Assembly (NCBI RefSeq): GCF_000750635.1
Contig: NZ_CCDM010000005.1
Span: 248,001-312,000, forward strand
Direction of reading: 5' to 3'
Length of the DNA stretch: 64,000 bases
Origin: Oceanobacillus jeddahensis
GTDB taxonomy: Bacteria; Bacillota; Bacilli; Bacillales; Amphibacillaceae
The position numbers and the translations under genes were made by a program. The notes under the pieces are model-generated. The model saw only the letters and a list, made by a program, of their open reading frames with translations, searched no databases and was not told the DNA's origin. Positions 35,264 to 44,095 of this stretch are shown here, in pieces (the first letter of the stretch is position 1; each line of letters opens with the position of its first letter).

Positions 35264-35856
35264 TGTGTTACTTCCTCCTTTTGCTTCGCTAGCATCTCAA
35301 CAAAATGAGAGATAATTCGTTTTCCATCCAGTGTTCCAATTGATTCAGGATGGAATTGCAGCCCATAAACGGGAAAAGCTTGGTGCGCCACTCCCATAAT
35401 TTCATCATCATCGATTGCTGTTGCTGTGATACGTAATTCAGATGGTACAGAGATTTGTTCAGCAGCAAGAGAGTGATAGCGCATGACTTCAACGAGGTCG
35501 TTTAGTCCTTCAAATAAGCCGGTACGATCATGCTGAATTAACGATGTTTTTCCGTGCTTAATAGTAGAAGATTGAATAACTCTTCCTCCCAGAGCCTCCA
35601 TTATTACTTGATGACCTAAGCAAATTCCTAATATCGGCAGCTGTTTATAAAAAGCTTGCACGATTTGGATGCAATTTCCTGCGTCTTTTGGTGACCCAGG
35701 TCCGGGGGAAATAATAATGGCTTCAGGTTCTAATGTTTGAATGGTTTCCGGAGTAACTTCATCATTGCGTATTACTTCCACCTTCACGCCACATTCAGAA
35801 ACATATTGATACAGGTTGTATGTGAATGAATCATAGTTATCAATTAATAGAATCAA
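35260..35856 (-). CDS. trpG: Anthranilate synthase component II (glutamine amidotransferase)
   Basis: A 198-residue class I amidotransferase starting ILLIDNYDSFTYNLYQY. The catalytic triad is Cys in GICLGHQ and His-Glu in LQFHPESIGT. It supplies ammonia to TrpE. The TTG at 35856 is preferred: GGAGGTG lies 7 bases upstream and homologues begin there. The start overlaps trpE by 17 bases. In B. subtilis this subunit is encoded in the folate operon and shared with PabB; here a trp-operon copy exists, so it may be dedicated to tryptophan. Confidence 0.93.
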   Translation of the reverse strand: MILLIDNYDSFTYNLYQYVSECGVKVEVIRNDEVTPETIQTLEPEAIIISPGPGSPKDAGNCIQIVQAFYKQLPILGICLGHQVIMEALGGRVIQSSTIKHGKTSLIQHDRTGLFEGLNDLVEVMRYHSLAAEQISVPSELRITATAIDDDEIMGVAHQAFPVYGLQFHPESIGTLDGKRIISHFVEMLAKQKEEVTQ

Positions 35857-37240
35857 ATTCAGGCACCTCCATAAAAGATCTTCCTTTATTAATGGTTTCC
35901 ATATATTCGTTGAATGGATCGGAATCATATACAATACCGGCTCCAGATTGAAAATAGGCTTTGTAGTTCTTAATAATAATGGAGCGGATAGCAAGAGCAA
36001 TATGCACATCATGTTCAAAGTTGATAAAACCTATCCCGCCTCCGTAAGGGCCGCGTTTTACTGTTTCCAGTTCATTAATAATTTGCATCGCCCGGATTTT
36101 TGGTGCTCCTGACACTGTTCCAGCTGGTAGACAAGAGATAAGTGCATCAATTCCTGAATAATCGGAGTGTAACTTTCCGGTTACTTCCGAAACGATATGC
36201 ATGACATGCTGATAACGCTCAATGGTCATATAGACCGGAATTTCTATACTGCCTACCTCACAGACACGGCCCAGATCATTTCTGCTTAAATCAACAAGCA
36301 TCCGGTGTTCTGCTCGTTCTTTTTCATCTGCAAGCAATTCTTCGGCAAGTGCTTGATCTTCCAGTTCATTTTGTCCGCGTTTGCGCGTCCCGGCAATAGG
36401 ATTGGTAACAACTCGGTTCCCATTTGTTTCTATCAAACTTTCCGGGGAAGCACCGAGTACGGTATAGTCTAGAAAGTCGATATAGAACATGTAAGGGGAG
36501 GCGTTATGTCTTCGTAATTGCTCATAGAAAGAAAGTCCAAAATCTCGCTCATTTTCAACCTCTCTGGAAAAACGCTGGGATAAAACAACTTGAAAAATTT
36601 CTCCTTTTTGCAAATGATCTTTAGCAGTTTGAACGTTCGCTTCGAATTTCTTTTGATCCATTTCCGGCAGAAAAGCGTATCTTTGCGGAGTTGGAAGTTC
36701 CGTATTCTTTGCTAGTTCTACATACTGTTTCAGTTTTTGAATACGTTGCTCGCGGTCTTCTTCTGCACCGCCGTTTCGGTCAATAGCAACCAGATGCAGT
36801 GTATTCTCTTCATGATCGAAAATAATCGTATCTTCAAAAAGCATCAAGTGGATATCCGGCATATTCCGGTCATCTAATGGCGCTGAGCCAACATTTTCAA
36901 AAGCTTGAATCGTATCATAACCAATATAGCCAACTGCTCCACCATAAAAAGGGAGAGGAAGCGATAGCTCAAGCTTTGGCATCGTTTCCTGTAAGAATTG
37001 CAATGCATGCTGATGAACGACAAGTGGTTCTACATGAGAAGCACTAATAAGCATTGTTTCTTTTTCACGTCCAATAATTTCTTGATAGGGATGAAGGCCA
37101 ATAAAAGAGTAGCGTCCTTTTTCTTCATGTGGAAAGCTGCTTTCTAACAGATATTTTTTTGCTTTTGGCAAACTTTGAAAAACTTGAATCGGGATTAGTC
37201 CGTTTATTGGAAAAGTTTGATGTGTGACAGATGCTGTCAT
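35840..37240 (-). CDS. trpE: Anthranilate synthase component I
   Basis: A 466-residue chorismate-utilising enzyme. N-terminal domain with LLESSFPHEEKGRYSFIGL (tryptophan-binding LLES motif), then the catalytic domain with EIFQVVLSQRFS, SPYMFYIDF, ASPESLI, NPIAGTRKRG, DLSRNDLGRVC and PAGTVSGAPKIRAM. The LLES motif predicts feedback inhibition by tryptophan. The ATG at 37240 follows AAAGGAGA; the frame open further upstream runs into the T-box terminator region. Confidence 0.96.
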   Translation of the reverse strand: MTASVTHQTFPINGLIPIQVFQSLPKAKKYLLESSFPHEEKGRYSFIGLHPYQEIIGREKETMLISASHVEPLVVHQHALQFLQETMPKLELSLPLPFYGGAVGYIGYDTIQAFENVGSAPLDDRNMPDIHLMLFEDTIIFDHEENTLHLVAIDRNGGAEEDREQRIQKLKQYVELAKNTELPTPQRYAFLPEMDQKKFEANVQTAKDHLQKGEIFQVVLSQRFSREVENERDFGLSFYEQLRRHNASPYMFYIDFLDYTVLGASPESLIETNGNRVVTNPIAGTRKRGQNELEDQALAEELLADEKERAEHRMLVDLSRNDLGRVCEVGSIEIPVYMTIERYQHVMHIVSEVTGKLHSDYSGIDALISCLPAGTVSGAPKIRAMQIINELETVKRGPYGGGIGFINFEHDVHIALAIRSIIIKNYKAYFQSGAGIVYDSDPFNEYMETINKGRSFMEVPEFDSIN

Positions 37241-37290
37241 AATGATCTCTCCTTTATATTTGAAGATTCTGTTATTGATATTTGCGTAAT

Positions 37291-37580
37291 AAAAAAAGTC
37301 CTCTATAAACACAGTTATGTGCTTATAGAGGACGATAGGGCCGCGGTGCCACCTCTGTTAGAAAGATCAACTTTCTATCTTTATCAGGTACAGGAAAGAT
37401 CCGATACCCTATCCGTATAACGTCGGAAATACGTTTTTTCCTACTCAGGCTTAAATAAGCACTTTTTCGGAAAAACACTCTGAAGTCCATTCAATAAACC
37501 CTGCATACCGATATTCCACCAAATTATCAGCTCTCTGTTATGCGTTAAGATTTATTTACTACTCTTCATCATCGCTTATC
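37291..37580 (-). promoter_or_regulatory. T-box riboswitch 2 (Trp specifier), proximal to trpE
   Basis: On the minus strand the T-box sequence AGGTGGCACCGCGG (37341-37354) is followed by a strong terminator GTCCTCTATAAGCACA/TGTGTTTATAGAGGAC plus seven T (37291-37333). Upstream lies a Stem I with GATGAAGAGTAGTAA, AGAGAGCTGAT and a specifier region TGAATGGACTTCAGAG, in which TGG is the Trp codon. Uncharged tRNA-Trp would bind and allow antitermination. It is preceded by a second T-box. Confidence 0.9.
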
Positions 37581-37600
37581 GTATTTATTTCTTTCAAAAT

Positions 37601-37873
37601 CAAAAAGATCCCCCATCCTTATATAAAAGGACGAGGGACCGTGGTACCACCTTTATTAGCTGACGAACAGCTCACTCTAAAAGAAGATGACTATCTTCTA
37701 AGTTTCCATAACGAGAAACAATTCCGCCAAAGCCTACTCCATATAAGTTTCGGTTTGGAGCTCCGAAGTCCATTCATTAACAAATTTACTCACTGATTTA
37801 CACCAACCATCAGCTCTCTTTAGAGTGTTTGTAATTACTACTCTTCATCAACGCCACATCATTTAATTGATTA
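37601..37873 (-). promoter_or_regulatory. T-box riboswitch 1 (Trp specifier), distal
   Basis: The T-box sequence AAAGGTGGTACCACGG is followed by a terminator GGTCCCTCGTCCTT/AAGGATGGGGGATC and TTTTTG, ending near 37601. Stem I has GATGAAGAGTAGTAATTAC, AGAGAGCTGATGG and the specifier region TGAATGGACTTCGGAG with TGG. The same elements recur in T-box 2, so the pair probably arose by duplication. Tandem Trp T-boxes before trp genes are known from the B. cereus group. Confidence 0.9.
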
Positions 37874-37879
37874 AAAACT

Positions 37880-37909
37880 ATATTAAACGAAAGAACAGGC
37901 AATTGTCAA
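37880..37909 (-). promoter_or_regulatory. Promoter of the trp operon
   Basis: On the minus strand TTGACA (37904-37909) and TAATAT (37880-37885) are 18 bases apart. Transcription would start just before Stem I of T-box 1. The leader to trpE is then about 630 bases. Confidence 0.65.
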
Positions 37910-37945
37910 TAGAATTATAATAAAAAATAAAATTATCTGATATTA

Positions 37946-38494
37946 CTAACTTTCAAATACCTCAAATTTATCTGCTACTGGAATTCGTTCTTTCTCTTCA
38001 GGGATTTCATCAAAATAACCCATATGAATAAAACCAACGATTTTTTCGTTATCTTTCACATGGAGAATTTCTTTGACTTTTTGATCATAGATATGTGGAT
38101 TTGTTTTCCAAACGATACCCAGTTTTTCTTCCCATGCCAACAGCCAAAAGTTTTGAATCATAGTAGCCACAGCGCCAAAATTTTCATCCCATTGTTTGGG
38201 AATATCGGAAGTTTCCATGATGACCACAAGGATGGCGTTAGGCTCGTTTAAATAATTTTCACGATTTTCTTGTCTTTCTTCAGGGTATGTACTTGCGATT
38301 TGTTTAGCAAAGCTGGGGAGATGATCTTTATCTACAAATAGAAATCGCCAAGGCTGTCTCATACCATGGGTAGGAGCCCAGATAGATTCCTCTAATAATT
38401 GCATGATTGTTTCTTTGGTTACTTTTTTTTGATTATATCCTGTTTTGATCGCACGACGTTCACGAATTAATTTTGCAAGTTCTGTTCGACTCAT
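37946..38494 (-). CDS. Nitroreductase family protein, Fur-box regulated
   Basis: A 182-residue FMN-dependent nitroreductase fold. IRERRAIKTGYNQKKVT (FMN phosphate site), WAPTHGMRQPWRFLFV and AVATMIQNFWLLAWEEKLGI match small nitroreductases of the YdjA/YfkO-related group. The natural substrate is unknown. A perfect Fur box lies 26-40 bases upstream of the ATG, so it is probably made under iron limitation and may act in reductive iron handling. Confidence 0.82.
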   Translation of the reverse strand: MSRTELAKLIRERRAIKTGYNQKKVTKETIMQLLEESIWAPTHGMRQPWRFLFVDKDHLPSFAKQIASTYPEERQENRENYLNEPNAILVVIMETSDIPKQWDENFGAVATMIQNFWLLAWEEKLGIVWKTNPHIYDQKVKEILHVKDNEKIVGFIHMGYFDEIPEEKERIPVADKFEVFES

Positions 38495-38519
38495 GAAATA
38501 AACCCCTATACAATTTAAT

Positions 38520-38534
38520 TGATAATTATTATCA
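38520..38534. promoter_or_regulatory. Perfect Fur box before the nitroreductase gene
   Basis: TGATAATTATTATCA matches the Bacillus 7-1-7 Fur box TGATAATNATTATCA at all 14 defined positions. The palindrome extends further (AATTGATAA, TTATCAATT). It is placed to block transcription of the nitroreductase gene. Confidence 0.8.
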
Positions 38535-38575
38535 ATTAAATTGTAACGAATTTATAGAATTTTTGCAAATGGATT

Positions 38576-38704
38576 CTATAGCAGTGTAACTGACTATAAG
38601 ACTATCCCTTCAAAAATAGATGAAAATGAAAATTCCTAAGCGGGAGATAGGACATCCAGTATTGTCCCAATTCGTTACGGCCGACAGGATGTAGTTTTAC
38701 TTTA
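38576..38704. repeat. Dispersed repeat family 2-like block with a GACAGGATG end
   Basis: Begins TCTATAGCAGTGTAACTGAC and ends GACAGGATGTAGTTTTACTT. A related block lies at 61925-62124 (CAGTGTAGCTGGC, TTCGTTCTGTCC, ACAGGATGTG). The right end contains the stop codon of the small germination gene at 38702. Similarity between copies is patchy. Confidence 0.5.
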
Positions 38705-38923
38705 TTTCTTTCGGTTTCGTTTTTCTTGCAAAAAGGACAATACAGGGTCGAAAAATAAGAAGAGAAGAAGCAGATACATGATTGCCAATTCTGGGATTTC
38801 CATCACATAAAAAGGGTTAAGTGATGTTAAAGTGGGTACTTCATATCCATTTAAAAAATCGATCCCTAAGGAAACGCTCGCTAAAATAATGAACATGGAT
38901 AAACATATACCAAGGATTTTCAT
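38702..38923 (-). CDS. Small two-span membrane protein, probable germinant receptor D subunit
   Basis: A 73-residue protein with two hydrophobic helices (about residues 3-22 and 42-64) and a basic tail (LQEKRNRKK). Short two-span D proteins are found with some GerA-type receptors and alter their germination rate. It is the last gene after gerB on the same strand, with a 42-base gap. The ATG at 38923 is chosen; GGAG lies 11 bases upstream, a weak site. Assignment rests on size, topology and context. Confidence 0.65.
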   Translation of the reverse strand: MKILGICLSMFIILASVSLGIDFLNGYEVPTLTSLNPFYVMEIPELAIMYLLLLFLFFDPVLSFLQEKRNRKK

Positions 38924-38965
38924 TTTATTAACACGCTCCAATCAGTTTGTAAACAACCATCCGTC

Positions 38966-40057
38966 CTATCCTGTTTTTCTGTTCTTGATAAAAGCGATGA
39001 TAAGTAGGCAGATGGGAAGAATAATTTGAAAAGGGAGCTGCGCATAGAGCGGAAATATCTTTAACCCTTCTTGAATATGTTCAGAGTAATTGCTCGCAAT
39101 AATCAGGGATAAAAATAAAACCGTCAATCCCATCGGATAGGCCAGCTTGGAAGGCTCTTTAATGTTAAACAAACTCGCCGTTCCGATGATTGCACAGTAA
39201 GTATACACCGAAACTTTAAAGAATCCGCCAATCACCAGGGCGAGGATAAAAATAACGTCCAGACGTTGTAAAAACCCGCCGACTTCAATTGACTGGATGG
39301 TTGTTAATAAAGGGAATAGAGAACGTTCCATAAGAGGTATACCGAGAACACTAATATTCAAAATTGTGGTTATTGCGAGAGCGATACCAGTTATAATTAT
39401 TGCTGCTACTCCTGTTTTACCTAATTTTTTTGCTTGGTTTAAGTAGGGAAAAATCATTGTAAATACGATGATTTCTCCAAAGGGAACATAGAGGGTTTCT
39501 GTAAATACAGTTTTTAATACTTTTGGCGAATCCTCAAGGACTGGTCTTAACTTCGAAACATCAATCAAGCCTGATATAGCCACGAGGATAAATAAAAAAA
39601 TGCCAAGCAGACACATAATGACAAAAAGCAGCTCTCCTGTTCTGGCAATGACCTCAATACCTTTATATATAGTGTAAATCACCACTAGGGCCATCATGGC
39701 ACACGCAATGAATAGCGGTGTTTCTGGAAAGGCAAAAGACAGTAACATGACACCAAATTCCCGTAATACTCTTGCGGCGGAATATAAAAAGAAAAGAATA
39801 TAAAGAAACGCAAGCGTTCTTCCCAAAATCTTGCCGATCAGCTTTTCTGTATAATCCGTCAGTAAAAGTGTAGGGTAATACAGATAAAGTGCCCGATAAA
39901 TAAAAAATAAGAGAATACTTACGGCCATCGCGACAAGAATTACTATCCAGCTATCGTGTTTTGCTCCCATCGCGATAGGAATCAACAAAGAATTACTTAG
40001 CTGAAATAAAATCATAAGGATGAACAATTGTGTTGTACTGATTTTTGCCTTTTCCAT
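38966..40057 (-). CDS. GerB-type spore germination permease
   Basis: A 363-residue protein with 10 membrane segments, of the endospore germination permease branch of the APC superfamily. KISTTQLFILMILFQLSNSLL, IPMGAK-like GAKHDSW and LYVPFGEIIVFTMIFPYL are typical of GerAB/GerKB. It is the probable germinant-sensing subunit in the spore inner membrane. Ligand not predictable. Confidence 0.9.
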   Translation of the reverse strand: MEKAKISTTQLFILMILFQLSNSLLIPIAMGAKHDSWIVILVAMAVSILLFFIYRALYLYYPTLLLTDYTEKLIGKILGRTLAFLYILFFLYSAARVLREFGVMLLSFAFPETPLFIACAMMALVVIYTIYKGIEVIARTGELLFVIMCLLGIFLFILVAISGLIDVSKLRPVLEDSPKVLKTVFTETLYVPFGEIIVFTMIFPYLNQAKKLGKTGVAAIIITGIALAITTILNISVLGIPLMERSLFPLLTTIQSIEVGGFLQRLDVIFILALVIGGFFKVSVYTYCAIIGTASLFNIKEPSKLAYPMGLTVLFLSLIIASNYSEHIQEGLKIFPLYAQLPFQIILPICLLIIAFIKNRKTG

Positions 40058-40214
40058 AAATGAATGCTCTCCTTTCTTCCGTCATTAGACGAGAGTACTT
40101 TCAACCTCAAGAGAGGCTAATATATCAGACATCCTGAGGTATAAGAACACCCGGCCTATCAGAGGCATTTGTACATCGGAATGTGCAGGATGAAATTCAA
40201 TGATGGGAGAGGAT

Positions 40215-41441
40215 TCATTCACCTTTCATTTCAAGATCAAAAAGATATGGGCTGTTTCGCATCCCTGTACGGCGAATAAAGGCTTCCACTGTCACATCGA
40301 CATCCAATGCTGGAAAATATACATCCTGCCACTTTGGCTCAAGTTCTTTCCACTTTTTTGGTTCAGATTGATGCAGCTTTTCTCCAAAACCAAAAATATC
40401 GGTTTTCGTTTCCTTTGCTTCCTGAATGGCGGCTTCTACTTCTTGCTTAATTTTTTGCTCCAATACTTTTTCAATTTGTAGCAGTACATGCGGGTCAGCC
40501 ACATCGACAGGCACTTCGATCGTGCGGAGGTCCCCTTCTGCACGGATATGGATAGAGATAGCCGGCTTGTTGTCCTTTATTTGCGGTGATACGTTTGTTT
40601 TCTGGCGGATCACTTTATAGGAGATGGCATCTTTGTGATCCTCCCAATCAATATTTACAGGTGCTTGTCGGATTTGATCTAATATCCATAGTGTCCCTTC
40701 ATTTTTTTCTCCATCAATCCAGTTCACCAATTTTCCTTCTTTAAAGACACCCATGCCATTTACTTCAAGCGTTGCCGATCCGTCTGAAGACTGAAGCTGC
40801 TCCATTGTTTTTGCTTTTTCGATATCTCCGCGTACTGTGAATCCGCTGACCAATGGTTCCTGTCCCGGAGATACAGCGGCATTAATAAATTTTTGAAGAT
40901 TCGTAGCAATATTTTCTCCATACAGCTTTTCTGTGAATTCTAATGATTTAATCGCTTTTTCAGCAGGGACTTGATCGATAGCTGTTAAAACTTGAACGAA
41001 ATCGCTTGCCTTGCCTCCCCGTGTAATTACCACTTTTGTCGTTGTCCGGAATTCAAGGCCTCGTTCCATTGCATCTAAAACAGAGGATAGTCCTTCTTCT
41101 CTGGCAAGCTCTTCGCTGACAACCAACAGACTCGTATGTGCAAAATAGAGGTCTCTGGAAACTACCTTGGAGGCACGATCAGCTACTTCTAACGGATTGC
41201 TGCCTGTTGTTGTATACGTGGCTATGCTCGGATTTTGTCCGGATGCTCCTCCCTGAAGCGCCCCGGGCACGTTCATTGGATTAATTAGTTGAAATGTGCC
41301 AACATACGTGCCGTCTTCCTTTTTATCAAGAGCATAGGCAGAGACAATTGCTAGTTCTTTTAACTCTATACTGCTCCAGCATCCAGAAAGGAAAGTAAGC
41401 GAGGCAGTCATGAAAAAGAGGATTATCCATTTACGAATCAT
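40215..41441 (-). CDS. Ger(x)C family germination lipoprotein
   Basis: A 408-residue lipoprotein: signal peptide with lipobox LSGC at residues 18-21, then CWSSIELKELAIVSAYALDK, the usual GerC start. TGSNPLEVADRASKVVSRDL and FAHTSLLVVSEELAREEG follow. C subunits sit on the outer face of the spore inner membrane with GerA and GerB. It overlaps gerA by 11 bases. Confidence 0.92.
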   Translation of the reverse strand: MIRKWIILFFMTASLTFLSGCWSSIELKELAIVSAYALDKKEDGTYVGTFQLINPMNVPGALQGGASGQNPSIATYTTTGSNPLEVADRASKVVSRDLYFAHTSLLVVSEELAREEGLSSVLDAMERGLEFRTTTKVVITRGGKASDFVQVLTAIDQVPAEKAIKSLEFTEKLYGENIATNLQKFINAAVSPGQEPLVSGFTVRGDIEKAKTMEQLQSSDGSATLEVNGMGVFKEGKLVNWIDGEKNEGTLWILDQIRQAPVNIDWEDHKDAISYKVIRQKTNVSPQIKDNKPAISIHIRAEGDLRTIEVPVDVADPHVLLQIEKVLEQKIKQEVEAAIQEAKETKTDIFGFGEKLHQSEPKKWKELEPKWQDVYFPALDVDVTVEAFIRRTGMRNSPYLFDLEMKGE

Positions 41442-43044
41442 TTTTATTTCCTTCTTTCGTATCGGCCCTGATCATTCCTCTTTTTATTGGTGGTGAAGGT
41501 CTTTGATTCTTGCCCTGACGAACTGAATTTTGGGGATGAAGAGATTTTGGTCTTTCATTGAACGACCATATTGGTCCACGCATAATGGTATCCTTCAAAC
41601 TTTTCGGATTCAACGGTGCAATGGGTGACAGATAGGGAACCCCAAATGAACGTAAGCTGGCAAGATGAACAATCAGCATGATTAAGCCAAGGATGATCCC
41701 ATAAAATCCGGCAATTGCTGCACTTAGCATAAAAGCAAAACGCAGCAATCGAGCTGAAATAGCAATGTCATACGTAGGAGTTGCTAAACTGGCAATCGCG
41801 GTTATCGCAACAACAATTACCATTGCTGGTGAGACGATACCGGCCTGGATTACTCCTTGTCCAATGACCAATGCCCCCACAATGGAGATGGTGGCACTGA
41901 TCTTGTTTGGCATCCTTAGCCCAGCTTCCCGCAGAATTTCAAATGTAACTTCCATTATCAGTGCTTCAACAATCGCTGGAAAAGGGACGGAATTTGTCTG
42001 GGAAGCGATAATGATGAGCAAATCTGTTGGAATCATTTCTTGGTGAAAGGTTGTAACCGCCACGTAAAAAGCAGGACCAATCAGCGAAATCATATACATG
42101 GTAACGCGCAGCATCCGAATTAAGGTACTAATTGGAAATCGAACATAATAGTCTTCCGGTGTTTGAAAAAATTGAATCATTACCGCAGGAACAATCAACA
42201 CATGAGGCGTTCCGCTGACAAAAATCGCAATCCTTCCTTCCAAAAGGTTTCCAGCTACAGAATCGGGCCTTTCCGTATGAATAATTGTCGGAAACAACCC
42301 CGAACTCTCGTCTTCAATCACTTGTTCAATATAACCGGAATCAAGAATGCTATCGAGATCCACCCGCCCCAAACGCTGCCGAACCTCCTCAACGATGTCG
42401 GGATCAGCGATACCATTTAGATACATTATTGTGATATCTGTTTTTGTCTGCTTGCCCAGATTCATGGATTCCATCCATAAATTTGGATTTTTAATAATTC
42501 GACGCACGAGCGCTGTATTGATATTAATCGATTCCGTAAATCCTTCTTTAGATCCCCGTAAAGTTATTTCCGAATCGGATTGCTCGACGAAACGTCTTTC
42601 TCCGCCTTTGGTACTGGCAATCAGTACTTCTTCTTTTCCATCTATGAGAATAATCGTGTCACCAGATAACAGAGATTGGAATAAGGTATCCCAATCTTTG
42701 ACTGTTTCCAAACTGCTGACTGCAACCACTTTTTCAGAAAAAACGGTGAAAATATCTTTGTCCTGAAATTCTTCCTGCGCGCTTTCCTCCATTGCCTGTA
42801 CCAAAAACTCATTAATCGTTGGATTATCCACTAATCCGTCTACATAAGTAATTGCTGTATTTACTTTAGGATCATGGCCAAAAGGAAGCATCCTGATAAT
42901 GATGTCAGGGCTGTTACCTGTTTTTTGTTTGATTATATTCAAATTTTCAGTAATCGAAGTGCTAATGCTTTTTTGTGTATCGTTCGCTGAATCTGTAATT
43001 TGCTCTTTATCATTCATTTTTTTGCGTAATTTACGATAGGACAT
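41431..43044 (-). CDS. GerA family spore germination protein (A subunit)
   Basis: A 537-residue protein with a large N-terminal soluble region (two subdomains: PDIIIRMLPFG..., TDITIMYLNGIADPDIVEEV) and about five membrane segments from residue 290 on. PVMIQFFQTPEDYYVRFP and ALIMEVTFEILREAGLRMP are GerAA signatures. GerA-type subunits oligomerise and are thought to form an ion channel. The ATG at 43044 follows ACGAGGTG at 9 bases. First gene of the A-C-B-D operon, expected to be SigG-dependent in the forespore. Confidence 0.92.
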   Translation of the reverse strand: MSYRKLRKKMNDKEQITDSANDTQKSISTSITENLNIIKQKTGNSPDIIIRMLPFGHDPKVNTAITYVDGLVDNPTINEFLVQAMEESAQEEFQDKDIFTVFSEKVVAVSSLETVKDWDTLFQSLLSGDTIILIDGKEEVLIASTKGGERRFVEQSDSEITLRGSKEGFTESININTALVRRIIKNPNLWMESMNLGKQTKTDITIMYLNGIADPDIVEEVRQRLGRVDLDSILDSGYIEQVIEDESSGLFPTIIHTERPDSVAGNLLEGRIAIFVSGTPHVLIVPAVMIQFFQTPEDYYVRFPISTLIRMLRVTMYMISLIGPAFYVAVTTFHQEMIPTDLLIIIASQTNSVPFPAIVEALIMEVTFEILREAGLRMPNKISATISIVGALVIGQGVIQAGIVSPAMVIVVAITAIASLATPTYDIAISARLLRFAFMLSAAIAGFYGIILGLIMLIVHLASLRSFGVPYLSPIAPLNPKSLKDTIMRGPIWSFNERPKSLHPQNSVRQGKNQRPSPPIKRGMIRADTKEGNKNDS

Positions 43045-43350
43045 AGCACAGAACACCTCGTTGTTATGGTTACCTCTAATTTGTTCATTAAGTAGAATTT
43101 TTATGCACAGATTGAATTTAGTTAGTTAAGTGGAGGAAAAGGAGTAAAAGTCATTCTCAACATAATAAATGGAATAAAATAAATTTTGGCAGAATGATGG
43201 AAGTATAATAAAATTAATATATTCATTTTGCTAATGGAGGATTAAGAGGAGAACGATAGAGCGTGGCTTCGAATTCATTTGTCATATATCAAAATGAAAC
43301 TTTGTAGCGGTAACTGTAGTATTACCTAATAGTAGTTACTCGCCGCTATA

Positions 43351-43451
43351 TTTATCGCAGTGTAACTGGCTGAGACTGGGACTACAATTACTCGCTCCAT
43401 CGTAAAAAGTTGTGCGTCGAAAAACCCTCACTGAAGGAAGTTTCACTTTAT
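43351..43451 (+). repeat. Dispersed repeat family 2, copy at 43.35 kb
   Basis: Runs from TTTATCGCAGTGTAACTGGC to GGAAGTTTCACTTTATG, with GGGACTACAATTACTCGC and AGTTGTGCGTCGAAAAA inside. It lies 50 bases upstream of the LURP-one gene. The rest of the 43045-43502 interval shows no gene. Confidence 0.75.
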
Positions 43452-43502
43452 GTTTAATATAATAATGGTATCTATGTAGATACATAGCAATGGAGGCAAA
43501 GA

Positions 43503-44006
43503 ATGAAACAACTTTATATAAAACAAAAGGTATTCAGTTTAAACGAAAAGTTCACAGTAAAGAATCAAGAAGAAAAAGATGTATATTATGTAGAAGGCAG
43601 TTTTATGCGTATCCCCAAGACTTTTTCTATAAAGGATGCAAAGGGAGAAGAGGTTGCAATTATAACGAAAAAAACGCTCAGCTTTTTACCTAAATTTTTT
43701 GTAGAAGTGAATGGCCAAGAAGTGTTAGCGATCAAGAAGGGACTTTCCTTTTTTAAAGCACGTTATACCATTGACGCAGCAGGGATTGAAGTACGTGGAA
43801 ACTGGTGGGACATGAATTTTCAGGTATATCAGCACGGCGAGATCATTGGGAAGGTAAGCAAGGAGTGGTTCACTTGGGGAGACAGTTACAAGGTGCAAGT
43901 AGTAAATGAAGAGATGGAAACCAGCCTTATTGCGCTTGTTGTCGCCATCGATTGTGTGAAAGCTGACGAAAAAGGAGCTGCTTCAGCGAGCTCATTCACG
44001 AATTAA
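43503..44006 (+). CDS. LURP-one-related / tubby-like family protein
   Basis: A 167-residue protein of the LOR (tubby C-terminal-like) fold: YIKQKVFSLNEKFTV, YYVEGSFMRIPKTFSIKDA, LSFFKARYTID, GNWWDMNFQVYQHGEIIG and WGDSYKVQVV follow the repeated beta-strand pattern. In tubby-like proteins the fold binds membrane lipids or acts as a scaffold; bacterial roles are unknown (B. subtilis YxjI is similar). GGAGG precedes the ATG. Confidence 0.82.
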   Translation: MKQLYIKQKVFSLNEKFTVKNQEEKDVYYVEGSFMRIPKTFSIKDAKGEEVAIITKKTLSFLPKFFVEVNGQEVLAIKKGLSFFKARYTIDAAGIEVRGNWWDMNFQVYQHGEIIGKVSKEWFTWGDSYKVQVVNEEMETSLIALVVAIDCVKADEKGAASASSFTN

Positions 44007-44095
44007 TGTTATAAGAACTGTTCAATAATATAGATAAACTCCCCTTTGATTACTCAGAGGAGAGTTTATAAACTTATATAGCTTACCATTAGATA

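Noticed and set aside
42347-42766. 139-codon plus-strand frame
   Set aside because: Antisense to gerA; Ser/Arg-rich composition typical of a shadow frame.
44030-44070. Terminator after the LURP-one gene
   Set aside because: AAACTC...GAGTTT pairs with a bulge but no T run follows; left unassigned.
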